64,000 bases of DNA from Rhizopus arrhizus (Eukaryota; Mucoromycota; Mucoromycetes; Mucorales; Rhizopodaceae). Below, piece by piece: positions 46,980-58,768 of this stretch; positions within the stretch are counted from its first letter, which is position 1, and each line of letters starts with the position of its first letter. The stretch lies in assembly GCA_024220505.1 (NCBI GenBank), contig JAKZZE010000018.1, positions 372,001 through 436,000 of the forward strand, given 5' to 3'. The notes under the pieces were generated by a model that did not search any database, was not told the DNA's origin, and was given only the letters and a program-made list of their open reading frames with translations. Position numbers and translations under genes: made by a program.

Positions 46980-47113
46980 AGCCAAATTACTCTCTCAAAA
47001 GAATTGCTAAATGTTTAATCAAGTTAACTAAACTCAAATCATACAATTCTTCAAACCTCAAATCAAACTAATCCATTTTACTTTAATGGAACCCAGATTC
47101 CAACTACTAACAA

Positions 47114-48920
47114 GCTACAATGTAACGAAAATGATAACAAAGAAACGCAGAGATTAACCGAGTCAAGTTAAAAAAATGAAAAAAGTTAAAAAGATAAAAA
47201 AGCTAAAAAGGATAAAAAATATTGAAATATAAAAAAAGTTAAAATGTAAGAAAAACTAAAAGAAAAAAAAAAATACATGCATATATGTAACCCATCTTTC
47301 TGTGAAGAAATCGTTTTGCAGTTTAAATCAATCATATATTTTTACTTAATAAATAAACTTTTATAAGAAAGTCCCTGTTTTCTTATTTATTTATTTTTAC
47401 CTTAACATTTATCAAGAAACATCGTATTGATCTTACATATAAGATCTGGTAGTCACTACTTAACAAGCATCCGCTTATATTCTATATAGAACAACGACTT
47501 ACAAGGCAATCTCAATCTTACAATCAAGCTTTATAAGCAAATTTTATCCAATTTAACACGTAAACTACAAGACATCCAATAAAGTAACAGTGAAAAAAGT
47601 CAAAAATAAATATTACTATATATATATCGTAATCATCCAGTCAAAGGACGAAAGATTAGTCAAGTTCTCTTATATTATATTTATATACTTCACTAAATAA
47701 TCAGGCTAACTTATTTATAATGTAACGAAACAAGTTGTAATGTTAGTGCCAATGATGATTGCGTCTTGTGAATCCACTATTTTTCACTTGGATTATTACA
47801 AGGTTGTAATGTACTGCTTTTAAACGACTGCTGACTAAATTATTCTGTTAACATTAACGTACTCTGTGTTCCATTAGCTTGATTAAAGTAAAAGAAAATA
47901 AGTACAATTGCTTTTTAGAATGCTAAAGTATGTAACGTTATAACAGAAATGAAGCAGAGAATCGAAAAATATGATGTGTGTTGATCTTTGAAATATTACA
48001 GGATTATTAATAGCAACGCAATGTATGGTTACAATTCATCATCATTTGGTAACAGCATGCTAATACGTATAAGTCAAAACACCAAGTACCTGATGTATTT
48101 ACAAATACTTTGCACATGTAGTACAAATACATGGGTGAAATAAGAGCAAAATAACTAATGTTTACTATTTCATTGACTTCTTCTCACTATATATTCTTTG
48201 GAACCTTTACGTGTATATATTTCCTAGCTTGCATTACTCCAATTAAATAACTGTTACAATTTGCTCAAATAAAATTGTTTTTCATTGCAACAGGAAAATT
48301 ATGCTTTTTATTATGATCAACCATCTTAAGTACTTCTTCTATTATAATGAATTATCTGCTCAATAAAGAGTGAGTATGCTGAGATATAATAGTTTCTTGA
48401 TTATCAATAAAATCTAAGGCTTCAATTGCCTTATCTCTAAGGAACTAAATTAAGTTTAGTGTCGACTTCATTTAAGCTGTTGGCTAGAAAAAATATGTTT
48501 TAAAAGTAATTTCAAAGAGCAGCTACTTTGTCAAATTCACCAGCAAAAATTTAGATATTTATTTACTCTGATAATATTATTTTTGCTTATATTAAGGATG
48601 TTTATGATTATATTTAGTTAACTGTTTGAGATTTTTCATGTTCAATTAATAAATTCTAGTTTGACCGTTACAAAACTAGTTTTGGGATGTTTCCTTTTGA
48701 CAACAATAATATATATATCAATTTATATTTCACGATACTTTATTGTATTTTTTTTACAGCCTTCGCTGTCCTTCGCGACTAAGTCAGAGATATAGAGACT
48801 GAATATTGATTGTTTGAAAGAAGGTACTCGATGGCGCGACCTGCCGCAATAACCGTCACGTCGAAGTTAATTTTCTTTTTCCACTTTATTCTTTCGCGTG
48901 TATTTTCAAGTATTTTCACC
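47114..48920. other. Gene-free region with a diverged second motif copy
   Basis: AT-rich, with an A-rich stretch at 47170-47270 and a diverged copy of the AGATCTGGTAG block at 47442-47463 (with TATTGATCT in front). The last 130 bp, including TTCGCTGTCCTTCGCG at about 48762, are the NUP192 leader. No ORF is credible. Confidence 0.45.
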
Positions 48921-51900
48921 ATGTCACAGATGTACAACATTCCAACATGGACCGAAGAGAATCGCACGCTACTTGACGCAATAAGTCAAGCTAGAGTCTC
49001 GCCAGAGGCTTCAAATATACTTCAACAACAACTCTATTTTAATAAGCAAAAGTTTATCGATTTGCTAGACAGCCAGCCAAAAAATTCATCTCACAGAACC
49101 GATTTAAATTCAAGCAAGTATCTTTGCTATACAAATTCTCTCTTGAAACACATACTTATCGATTTTTTCTTTGTATTTTTAGATAAAGCGTATATCAACA
49201 GGATTCCTCACACAGTCAGCAAGGATTTCGCTACAAAAGCTCTGTTTCTGTCGGATCAACTCGATATCAATGAACATGTTGCAGCTACACTTTTAATGCA
49301 AGGTATATCTCAAGTTTCTAACACCAACTGCAATCCGATCGACACAGCTGTACTTCTCTTTCATGCAGAACGTGGATACTTGCTAGCATCTCTTGAAGCC
49401 ATTTTAAAGTTTGCCAACGATGCTTCAATTAACGAGCAAGTGCGTCTAGTTTGTTACCACTTTATGGCAGAGATTATGTCTGAAGCAATTCCTCTAGGAA
49501 ACAACAAGACAGGTACATTTACAGCAAAAGTGATTGCAACCTTAGAAAACCTCACTCGAGCAATCAATGCTTTGTACACCACTGGTACTGTCCTTGGTCA
49601 AATGCCTGATGTAGGAAGTGGAAAGTTGGGAGAAGATATTTCCTCAATACGTACTGAAAGGATGGGTGATGAACGTGTAATGATTGTTCAAATTTTATAC
49701 CACTTAGCCTCACTTTTCATCTTAAACACACAAGACAAATTGATTATGCTTGAGATTCTGGAAAAGGCACAACTTGCAGACCCAGCAACATTGTACATGA
49801 TTGTCACTATGCTCGCAGCTATATCTAATGAAAACCAGTCTGAGGATGAACTCACATCAGATACAGTGAATTTTGCTAAGCTATTCCACAAACGCATTAT
49901 GACACACGGAGCAGAAGTTCCGGCCATCAAGGCTGTCATTGTTCTTCAGTGGGCTCTTTACTTGACCAATCCAGTCAGATCAGACAGACTTATCGAAGGA
50001 TCAGCCCCAGTTACGAACGAAGTTGAGATACAGCAATTGGTTGAGGGAGCCATCGGCGCAGACGTTTTTAGATTTTTGAGCCAATACATGTTGTACTTTC
50101 AGCAATCATATGCGTCTGAAAGCATAGAAACCATACCTATTGAGCCCTCAGAAGGATTACCAAAATCACAAAGCAGCATAAACTATCGTGAATATAATAC
50201 GGATGTTTGCAGCGAATTTCAACAATACATAATTCACGAATTAAAAATGGTTTCCGAATCATTTGTCCGACAACTTTTTGGGGTATTGCAAAGTCTAAAG
50301 TACAAGGAAGAAGACTCTGCTTCGATCAATGGCACAGAATTACCACTAGAGGCTATGCAAACCAATGATGCCATTGTACAGCGTCGAGATCTTGAATATT
50401 TCCTTACATTCTTATCTAATGTATACACCGGCCCTGCAGATAGTGGCCTTATCTTCTGGAAGCGCGATGATGGACTCAACCACTTTGCTCGCTGGTTACT
50501 TGATATTAAAGTCCAAACTACTGTCTGCGCTGCCTTTGACTTTTTTGGTGCAATATCTACTGGTGTGGCCTGTGCCACAGGTATGTTTAACTTATTCCAA
50601 GGGAAGCCTGATGCCGATTTGGGATCAAGTTCCCTATTTACCTGGAGAAAGCCGTTGACTGCATTAGAATACTATACCAATCTTTTGCAGACAAACACTG
50701 AAGAATCACCTTGTCACATACCTATTGAAGAAGAGCTGCTGTTGCTGAGGTTTTTAAATATCTTGAAGCAAACTGTACAATACTGCCAAGACGCTCGACG
50801 TGCTTTCTGGTATTGCAATGAAGGCAATTGCCGACTTATTTTGCAAAATATCCTGAAATGTCCTACAACTCCACAACTTCGTGCTGCAGTATTTAACGTA
50901 ATCTCTGCTTTCTGTTCCAATTGGGGTGGCGGCGTTAATGGCATAGGAAGAGATATCTCGCTTCAGTGGTGGCAAGATATCCTACTCAGTGATATGCTTG
51001 TTCCTGAACGCAAGCTTGTACCGGGAGAAAAAAAAGAGACCTTGCATCGACCATCTAGCCTTCTGCAAGAGATCCAATTAGAACAGCAACGACAGTTGTA
51101 CACTGAAACTTTAGCTATTGTACGTTTAATAGGAACAGCCATCCATTCACCTAGTAAACGACAAGTTCTGATTGCTGGGTTTGCGGATATGCCTTTTTAT
51201 GTGCCTGTTGGACCACGCACCAATAGTGAGCAGGCTGGTGCAGTGCCCTTTATCTCTCTTGTCATGGACACCATTTTCACAGCTATTGGAACTGATAAGA
51301 AAGAATATACAGAGATGCAATGGCAGGTTACGGAGGCATGTCTGATGACGATGGAGAATAGTATTGGCTCGTTTATCGATTTGATGGAGAAAAAGAAGTT
51401 ACAAGAAGGAATCAAGGGAACGCAGCAAGATGTAGAGGTATCTTTGATTGGATATCTGATGCATCCAGGATTTCAAGTACTCATTCGTATTCTTTCTGGA
51501 AGACGTGTTGTAAATGAATTGTTTGACATTGTTCAAAAGTGCTCTAAGGACGATGATGCTGATATTAAACATTTGGTTTATCGTGAAAAATGCTTAATCA
51601 AGTCCTTACATATCATACTTAATGTATTAGAGCTACAGCCTATACTATGCAATGTTCTCATACCTTATGTCGCCAAGTGTTCCAAGCAAAGAACTTCATC
51701 CGAATTCCAACTTGCCAACGTGACCTTCCCTCCTTTACCCTCCATTGCCAACTTTGGACAACTCATCTTGTTCCACAACGGTATCTTAGTTCAGATTGCT
51801 CTTCTTCTCAATTACCAAAACAATGAAGAGGTTTGTCTTTTGAGCACAAAGATTTTACAGCATTTGTCTGTTGATTTACAAGACCGCCGTCAAATGGACA

Positions 51901-54268
51901 ATCGCCAAATAGCTTCATTAGCACTTTGTAACCCAATGACAAAAGCAGGTGCCAACATAACAACTCTACTAAACACAAGCACATCCGCAGAAGACATTAT
52001 TTTTGGTATAAGCGAGCGATTGAACATCAATATGCCTGAAAAGATTACATGTGACGATTATGAATTGGATATTAACCTGATTCCATTTTGGAAAGCAGAG
52101 GGCACTTTGGGCAATATTTATGACTATCCTGGTGATGTTGAAACACCTGCACTTTCCTCTGTCCGTCTTGCCATCCTGGATCTGTTGCTAGAAAATGCCC
52201 GACTGGAGACAAATTCACCTACATTGACCGAGTATCTGCTAGGCTACAAGTTAACTAATGTTAGATCGCCTGTACTTCAAGACACTGAGACCAACAGAAT
52301 TACTCTATCGTGTCTTCACTCTATCCTGTCTATGCTGCAACAAGGCACTGAAAACTCAAGTGCGAATGGTGATTCAATGATGGTTGATCTTTCAGAGTCA
52401 TCTCAGCCCTTTATTGATACACATCCTCTTTTAGCCGAAAAATGTTATGAACTTATATATCAACTATGTGCAAAGCAATCTATTTCATTATCTACACTTC
52501 GTTACCTACGAAACCGAGAGGAATTCTTTTACAAACAATTTGAAATCATGTCATCCCGATTTGAAACAGATCTCTTTGTTGAATCATCACCCTTTTCAGG
52601 CACGATCTGTTGTGCTGATGGAACTGAAATCCAATCTGATTTCTTTAGAGTACGTGCCAAACTTCATCAAAGGGCTTGGTTATTGCAATCGATCGCTCTC
52701 GAACTCCACACAACAGCCTGCATGGAGCAAAAGGCCAATATCTACAAATTACTTGAACTACTCTACGGTAAATCATCAGAGAGCATGCCCGATCAGGGTT
52801 TTTTCTCATCGCGAGGGTTACAGCAACCTTTGGTCAAGATGCTCGAATTTGTCAGCTCATTGGAGTTTTTGTGGCAAGACGATTTGACAAAGGATGGAGC
52901 GATTGCAGAGACGAGATATTTCAAAGCTTTTATTCCCGAAAACTTTTATACACTCAACAAGGAAGGTGTTCAAGTATATGATATACGCGCAATGTACACC
53001 TTTTTGCGTACGGTGCAAGTGAGCGAATACAAGGAGAGTATAGAAACAGACCTAGTTGAGAATGAAATGGGAGAGATTCTTGCTGCTTGTATGGCACTTA
53101 ATCGCATCAAGGAAATCAATCACGCCAAGCGTCACTGTATGAAGGCCTGGAAGCAAGTAGTTCACATTACGCTCTTGGAATGTTTTGATCTAATCCATGT
53201 CTCTGATCGTGAAAAAATTATATACGAGCTATTAACGATGTTGCTATCCAAAATGCTCAGTACACAGGGATATGACACAGAGATGCTCAAGAGCATGAGC
53301 GAAGTGGTCTTGGCGCTCTTGAATCGCTTGAGAAAAGAAAAGAATATGCGAACAATTGCCCAATTACCCGTAGAGAAGCTTCGACATGTATTTAATGGCA
53401 TACTCGAATGTATCTGTCAAAAGAATATAGAAGTTACTATTCGTGGTGATCTATATACTTCTCTTACCAATCTGCTACTCTATATTGGTGGACATGGCCG
53501 AGATCAAGCGTATATGGAGTTTGAAAAATATATGGTGAACTATATCGTTTCTTACAAGACTAGCTTGCTTGATACGCTCTGTAAAGATGCTATAGATGGT
53601 TTAGAGATTTGGAAAACGACAGCATATATTGCCATAGACTCCTTAAATACTATGGCGCTCCGAGCAGGAAGTGATATCATTCAATCTTACCTTTTGAGTC
53701 AAAACTTTTTACAATATACGATAGAAATGATTCGATGTGATGATGCTGCCTTGGTCCAGTCATTAGAGTCTATAGATGGTAAGTTTAAGTGGTCTTTATA
53801 GAAAAAAAAAATAATATTATTTTTGTACAGTGCCTTTACTCCCTTTGTATATCTTTGAAGCCAAGATGTCAATTTTACTTCGTCTTGCCATGAACCCAGA
53901 AGGTGCTGAACTCTTATTTGATAATCGAATTTTTGAAGTACTTGGATGTTGTCAGTTTATGAGCGCCAAAGTGCAATCAAATAATGAGCTTATAGAGAGA
54001 TACCAAAGGTTGATCATGCCTACATTAAAGGTGATTGCTGCCATTCTTTCTGTCTATGGTAATAAGAATAATAAAGTGATACTAAAGGTAACAACGTCAA
54101 ATACAAAAATTGGCATTCTTTTTTACTCTTTTATTTTTATAGGCTCAAGTATGGACTAGAAAACAAGAAATAGCTGTGAACAATATATTAAAAACAGAAG
54201 GGCAACAAGGCGTTTCTCAAGAAGCCGTAAAGCTTATTCATATTATTCAAAAGTACATAAAGCAATAA
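48921..54268 (+). CDS. NUP192: NUP192/NUP205 inner-ring nucleoporin
   Basis: Large alpha-solenoid scaffold of the nuclear pore inner ring, partner of Nic96. The start ATG at 48921 reads MSQMYNIPTWTEENRTLLDA. Exons are 48921-49113, 49183-53778, 53831-54087 and 54143-54268 (1,723 residues). Recognisable blocks include LFLSDQLDINEHVAATLLMQ, WKRDDGLNHFARWLLDIK, AFDFFGAISTGVACATGMFN and LRAAVFNVISAFCSNWGGGV. The first intron only keeps the frame if its donor is GC (GCAAGT); it has no stop and its length is a multiple of three, so the long frame also reads through it. The end is KLIHIIQKYIKQ. Length fits Nup192 (shorter than animal Nup205). The 4.6-kb exon is unusual among the many-exon genes here. 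Confidence 0.9.
49114..49182 (+). other. GC-AG intron in NUP192
   Basis: 69 nt, begins GCAAGT and ends TTTTTAG. A GT donor four bases further gives an immediate stop after splicing (AAA TAA), whereas GC gives the frame ...NSNKAYINRI. Being 23 codons without a stop, it can also be retained and would add a hydrophobic insert. Confidence 0.65.
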
Positions 54269-54447
54269 AATATCTTATCCTTTCCTTTTATGTGAGCGCG
54301 CGATCCGGATAATAAACAGTCACATATTTATTACCTGTTTTGTTCAACTAAAAAAATCTTTCCATCTTTCTTTATTAATACTAAAAGGTAAAGAAAAACT
54401 CTTTATTTAATCAGAAGCATCCATAATCTTATGTCATAGTTTTAGAA
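54269..54447. promoter_or_regulatory. eIF4E promoter
   Basis: 180 bp between the NUP192 stop and the eIF4E ATG. A GAGCGCGCGATCC patch (54293-54305) is GC-rich for this window. No TATA box is obvious. Confidence 0.4.
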
Positions 54448-55287
54448 ATGACGGAAGAAGAGAAACGTCCTGTTCTTGAAGAACAACAAGAAGAAGAACA
54501 AGTTGAAAAAGTTGTTGACAGCAATGATACCAAGGAGGATGACGATACACCCAAGACTGTATTTGATGATCCTAAGGAGTACAATGTAAAGCATCCTCTT
54601 CAAAACACTTGGACTTTGTGGTTTGATAATCCAGGAAAAAAGGCCAATCAAACCAACTGGTCTGAAAACTTGAAAGAAATCGTAAATGTCAACACTGTAG
54701 AAGACTTTTGGGGGTAAGAAAAAAAATAGTTTAAAGGAAAAGACGGCTTATTTTATTATAGTGTTTACAACAATATCCCTAAAGTCAGTATACTTGAAAT
54801 GAATTCCAACTACCACGTATTCAAACAAGGCGTACGTCCAGAATGGGAAGATCCCTTCAATGCCAACGGTGGTAAATTCAGTGTACAATTACCCAGAAAT
54901 AGAACAGGTGAAGCTATTAATGATTATTGGCTCAACTTGGTAAGTTGTAAAAAAAATATGAGTGAAAGAGTGATGAATTAATTATAGGTAGATGCTTGCT
55001 ATGTTTGGTGAGCAATTTCAATATGAAGATGAAATCTGTGGTGCTGTTGTTTCTGTTCGTAAAGTATTTTACAGAGTTTCCCTTTGGACAAAGACTTCTG
55101 AAAGAAATGAAAGAATTGAAACGACTGGGTGAGTTGACGTGTATTTGTGTGTGTGTGTCTATATGCTAATAGATAAAATAGACGCCAATTGAAGGAATTC
55201 CTTAATCTTGGTCCCACATCAACCGTAGAATTTACACCCCACGGAGATAGTGCATCCAAAACGAGTGAAAACAGATTTACTGTTTAA
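54448..55287 (+). CDS. CDC33: Translation initiation factor eIF4E, cap-binding protein
   Basis: Binds the mRNA cap and recruits eIF4G. Four exons give about 227 residues. An acidic N-terminal tail (EEQQEEEQVEKVVD) precedes HPLQNTWTLWFD, the start of the fold. Cap-binding Trp residues are seen in WTLWFD, in VRPEWEDPFNANGGKF and in the C-terminal part. The helix contacting eIF4G (VEDFWGVYNNI, with Trp) is present, as is MFGEQFQYEDEICGAVVSVR followed by KVFYRVSLWTKT. The third exon starts after TTATAGGTAG to give MLAMFGEQF. The end TSENRFTV is usual. The 5' neighbour is NUP192 on the same strand. Confidence 0.95.
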
Positions 55288-55581
55288 ACAATAATAATAA
55301 AAAAGAAAAGAAAGAAAAATAAAAATGTACAGAGGAGGCTTTACTATTCTGAATCACTATAAACGATTTGAGTATGATTTTATATACGATTAGGGAAATC
55401 GTCTCTATGTTTACGCTTCGATATATTTATATAAAAGACTTGGTAGATAATTAGAAGAAAAAAAAAAATTAGATTTTTGTTTGTGATACGTGTAAAGTGT
55501 AACAATTTAAAAAGAGCTAGTTTCGCATCTGTAACATCCCTCTTTTTTTTCTTTTCCTTTTTTTTTTCTTTTTCTCTCTTT
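55288..55581. other. eIF4E 3' UTR and transcription-factor promoter
   Basis: 294 bp. A long T/C-rich tract (about 55537-55580) lies right before the next ATG, typical of pyrimidine-rich leaders in this window. Nothing else is seen. Confidence 0.4.
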
Positions 55582-57721
55582 ATGTATGAAGAACCACCAC
55601 CATTACCTTTTCCATCTTTAAATATACTTAAAGAACAAGCTAAAGATATATTAAATCTTCAACGTAATCCAACTACACCGGATGTAGAATTTAAATTTTT
55701 TAGTCCCACTTCGGCTTCAATGGAATATAAAAAACCAAAGGGAAACAAGAAATCATGTCATGTTTGTAAAAGAAAAAAGATAAAATGTGACAATAATAAT
55801 ATGGAAAATGAAGTATGTGAAAGAAAGAATCATTGTTCTTGTATATATCATAAAAATGTGGAAATCAGTGAAGAAAATAGTGGTACAAATATTGAGGATC
55901 ATGCTTTACGGAAACCTGGTTTACTTCATTCTGGGCATTATGCGGGTGAAACATCCTTTTGTGCTTATCTCAACTTATCTGATGATTGTGCTTTGGTGGT
56001 TGAGGAAGACAATTTTCCGGCACCTTACGTTGTACCTGTACCATCACTCACACTTAACGATCAACTTTATTTAATAGATGTTTATTATGATCATATCAAC
56101 GCTTTTTTCCCATTGATCAATAAGAATGACATGATTTCGCAGTTACACGCTTTTCGTCGTCATACGCCTCTCTACCTTTCACCCTTCTTTTTTTATGCAC
56201 TCTTTGCTCGGGCAGCTAGTTTTATAGAAGCACAAAAGAGCGAACACAATACATCCTTTTATCAAATCTCAAGGGAATGCATGGACTATGCTGCCTATTT
56301 ACGGCCATTTTATCAAGATCGACCCAGGATCAGTACTATTTTGGCTTTGGTGATTATGGCACAACATATCGAACAGACCAAGTTACATGAACATCTCACA
56401 CAGACCTGGCTTTGGTCCGGGGAAGCGTTCCGTTCTGCTCTTGATTTGGGAATACACCGGTCGACGGTATCTTCCGAGCAAGACTCACATGGTCAATTGT
56501 GTATTCGAACCTTTTGGCTTGCTTTTATTACGGATTGTACGATTAGCATGACTTATGGACGCCCATGTTTTACAGAAGAAAAAGTGCTGCAAGTATTCTT
56601 ACTAAAGTATTACAATTGTATATTAATATTTTATTAGTGACGTTCCAGCACCTAGTAATCTAAGTCATGATGATGGATTTGTTAAACAATGGTTAGATGC
56701 GTTTACAACATCCATCTCACTTTGTAAAATAGCAGCTAGAGTGATTCGATTTAATTATAGTCCACCGCCCCCCTTTAATATACCAGGGCCTATAAAGGTA
56801 AAATAACCATTGATTTCTTTTCTCTCTTCTTTCTTTGTACCCCTCAAGTACAAATTCATTTTTTAGAGACATAATGCATTTTTAGCTAGTGTTGATTCAT
56901 GGCTCACTGATATCATGTATCCTTCCACTTCTCGAGATGATTCACCTCAAAAGCAAGAAACATTGACTGATAAACGATTAGAATTTGAAAAAAAGATCTT
57001 TTTGTTGGTCAACTTGATCCTCTTACACCGTCCCTATATTCACGATACAGTCAAGAGCAATAATCGGCCCTCATATGATATCTTTAGCTATGCAGCGATC
57101 TTAATTACAGACGCAGCCTATCGATTGGATACAAACGAATTGATTCACTATCATGCAAAATCGCCTATCATAGCATATGCCTTAATCACTGCGCTTCATG
57201 TACACATTATAAATGCATCTACACCTAATTGGGCAGATAAATTTAATGCAGACAAAAATTACAATAATTCTGTAGAAACAATTTGCAAATTGCCACAGTT
57301 GACACAACATTCTTTGTTGAATGATTCACTTCAAGATCTTCAAGAAAAGTATAGAAAATGCAAGACAAACGTGTCAACAGCACCTCCTCCTGTTTTTATA
57401 CCAAAAAAGAGAAAATCGGCGATGAATGGAATGACAATGGTTCCAACGATTAAACAATATCAACACGACAATAAAAAGACTAGAAAAGGAAAGAAAAAGG
57501 AGCAAACAATAGAAGAAGAAAGGGTAGTGGAAGAAGAAGAGCATTTTATACCAAATGAATTTCAATTGAATATGGATCCTTATCAGCAATTTTATAACCA
57601 ACTCTTATATGATATTGACTATAACTTGTTTGATAATAATACAGTACAAGAATACAATGTTGGCCTTGAAGATAATTTAGGAGTATCCATACAATTAGTT
57701 TCAAACAAACCTCAGCAATAA
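55582..57721 (+). CDS. Fungal-specific transcription factor with atypical zinc cluster
   Basis: Three exons: 55582-56588, 56638 to about 56799, and about 56866-57721. The N-terminal cluster starts canonically (CHVCKRKKIKC), but the second half has NEVCERKNHCSC instead of C-x2-C-x6-C, so only part of the zinc ligands are in place. The middle matches the fungal_trans domain: LIDVYYDHINAFFPLINKND, SRECMDYAAYLRP, GEAFRSALDLGIHRS and FWLAFITDCTISMTYGRP. The first intron uses a GC donor; with GT the frame ends in a stop. The C-terminal part is low in complexity (KKTRKGKKKEQ, EEERVVEEEE). No target is known. The stop is 55 bp from the next ATG, that of the Ras gene. Confidence 0.8.
56589..56637 (+). 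other. GC-AG intron in the zinc-cluster factor
   Basis: 49 nt, begins GCAAGT and ends TTATTAG. Only this donor puts ...TEEKVL in frame with DVPAPSNLSHDD, a segment that family members have at this place (GRP....DVPxP). A GT donor six bases downstream or five upstream gives a stop. Confidence 0.7.
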
Positions 57722-57776
57722 ACCTCCTTTTTTATATATTTTACTTTTTTTTTTTTTTCATATTATATTTATATAA

Positions 57777-58644
57777 ATGGTCAAACCATCGTCTATTTTA
57801 CGAGAGTAAGTTTACTGTTGCTATTGTTTGTTATCAGAAATTAAGCTTTGTGGGAAAAAAGATACAAGATAGCAATGATAGGAGAAGGAGGTAAAGGGAT
57901 TTACTACATTGTGCTGTACTCTACTCACGAGAGCAATAAACAAGGTGTTGGTAAATCAGTCATAACGATTCAATTTCTTCGGTCTCACTTTATACATGAA
58001 TACGATCCAACGATTGAAGGTTTATTGAAAGATTTATGTACACAAATATAGCATCTAACTCCTTAATAACACAGATTCATATCGTAAACAATGCATTGTT
58101 GATAATGAAAATGCTTTATTAGACATATTGGATACAGCAGGAGAAGAGGAATACTAGTAAAATAATGCTGATCAATATTGATACATACTGATATAATACG
58201 TAGCACAATGAGAGAAAAATACATGAAAATTGGTGAAGGTTTTCTTTTGGTTTATTCAATTACTTCTTTTAGTTCATTTGAAGAAATACAAAAGTTATAT
58301 AATCAAATCAAAAGGATAAAAAGTAGTGAATCGTTTCCCGTCATCTTAGTTGGTAATAAATGCGATCTTGAATCAAAAAGACAAGTATCACTCCAAGGTA
58401 TCAATATAACTGCTTGTATAACATATAATTAATACGATATATGCAAGCGGGTAAAGATTTAGCAAAAAAATATGGATGTGAATTCATGGAGACATCAGCT
58501 AAACAAGATATTCATATTGATGATATATTTTATGGAATTGTAAGAGAAATTAGAAAATTAAATCAAGAGAAATCAAAGAATCGGCAATTTCATAAAGAGA
58601 AGGAAGGATTGTTTTTGGATAGCTGTGGTTGTATTCTTATGTAG
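57777..58644 (+). CDS. RAS: Ras-like small GTPase, Glu at the Gln61 position
   Basis: Signalling GTPase with a farnesylation box. Five or six exons give about 200 residues: [20 protein letters not shown], then [89 protein letters not shown] and ETSAK. The P-loop glycines equivalent to Ras Gly12 and Gly13 are kept, but the residue equivalent to Ala11 is Glu. The catalytic Gln61 is Glu (DTAGEEEY instead of DTAGQEEY). The protein ends in CILM, a CAAX box with Met, which favours farnesylation, with a second Cys upstream (SCGCILM) for palmitoylation. The first intron is assigned to end after GGGAAAAAAG, giving LREYKIAM. Rheb or Rap are less likely because switch I reads DPTIEDSYRK. Confidence 0.88.
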
Positions 58645-58768
58645 AATAATAAGAAACATTATACTTTTTTCTTTTTATTACCATCTTCTTGTTCATTATC
58701 CTTTTCTATTTTACGCTTATCACTATTGATGCTATATTAATTTCTCTAATCCAACGTCTCTTTTTAAC

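Larger units (their letters stand above)
46479..47113 (+). repeat. tRNA-Pro module, copy A
   Basis: About 635 bp that recur in the same orientation at 62620-63256 with roughly 20 differences. The unit begins with the tRNA, then has a GAC/GTC palindrome cluster, a TATA-like box (TATATAA at 46727-46733), a C/T-rich stretch and an AGATCTGGTAG motif. There is no ORF inside. It ends abruptly after CCAACTACTAACAA. Confidence 0.9.

Noticed and set aside
48810..48920. 37-residue N-terminal extension of NUP192
   Set aside because: It begins at a non-ATG codon or at ATG codons in a hydrophobic leader; the ATG at 48921 starts a typical Nup192 N-terminus.
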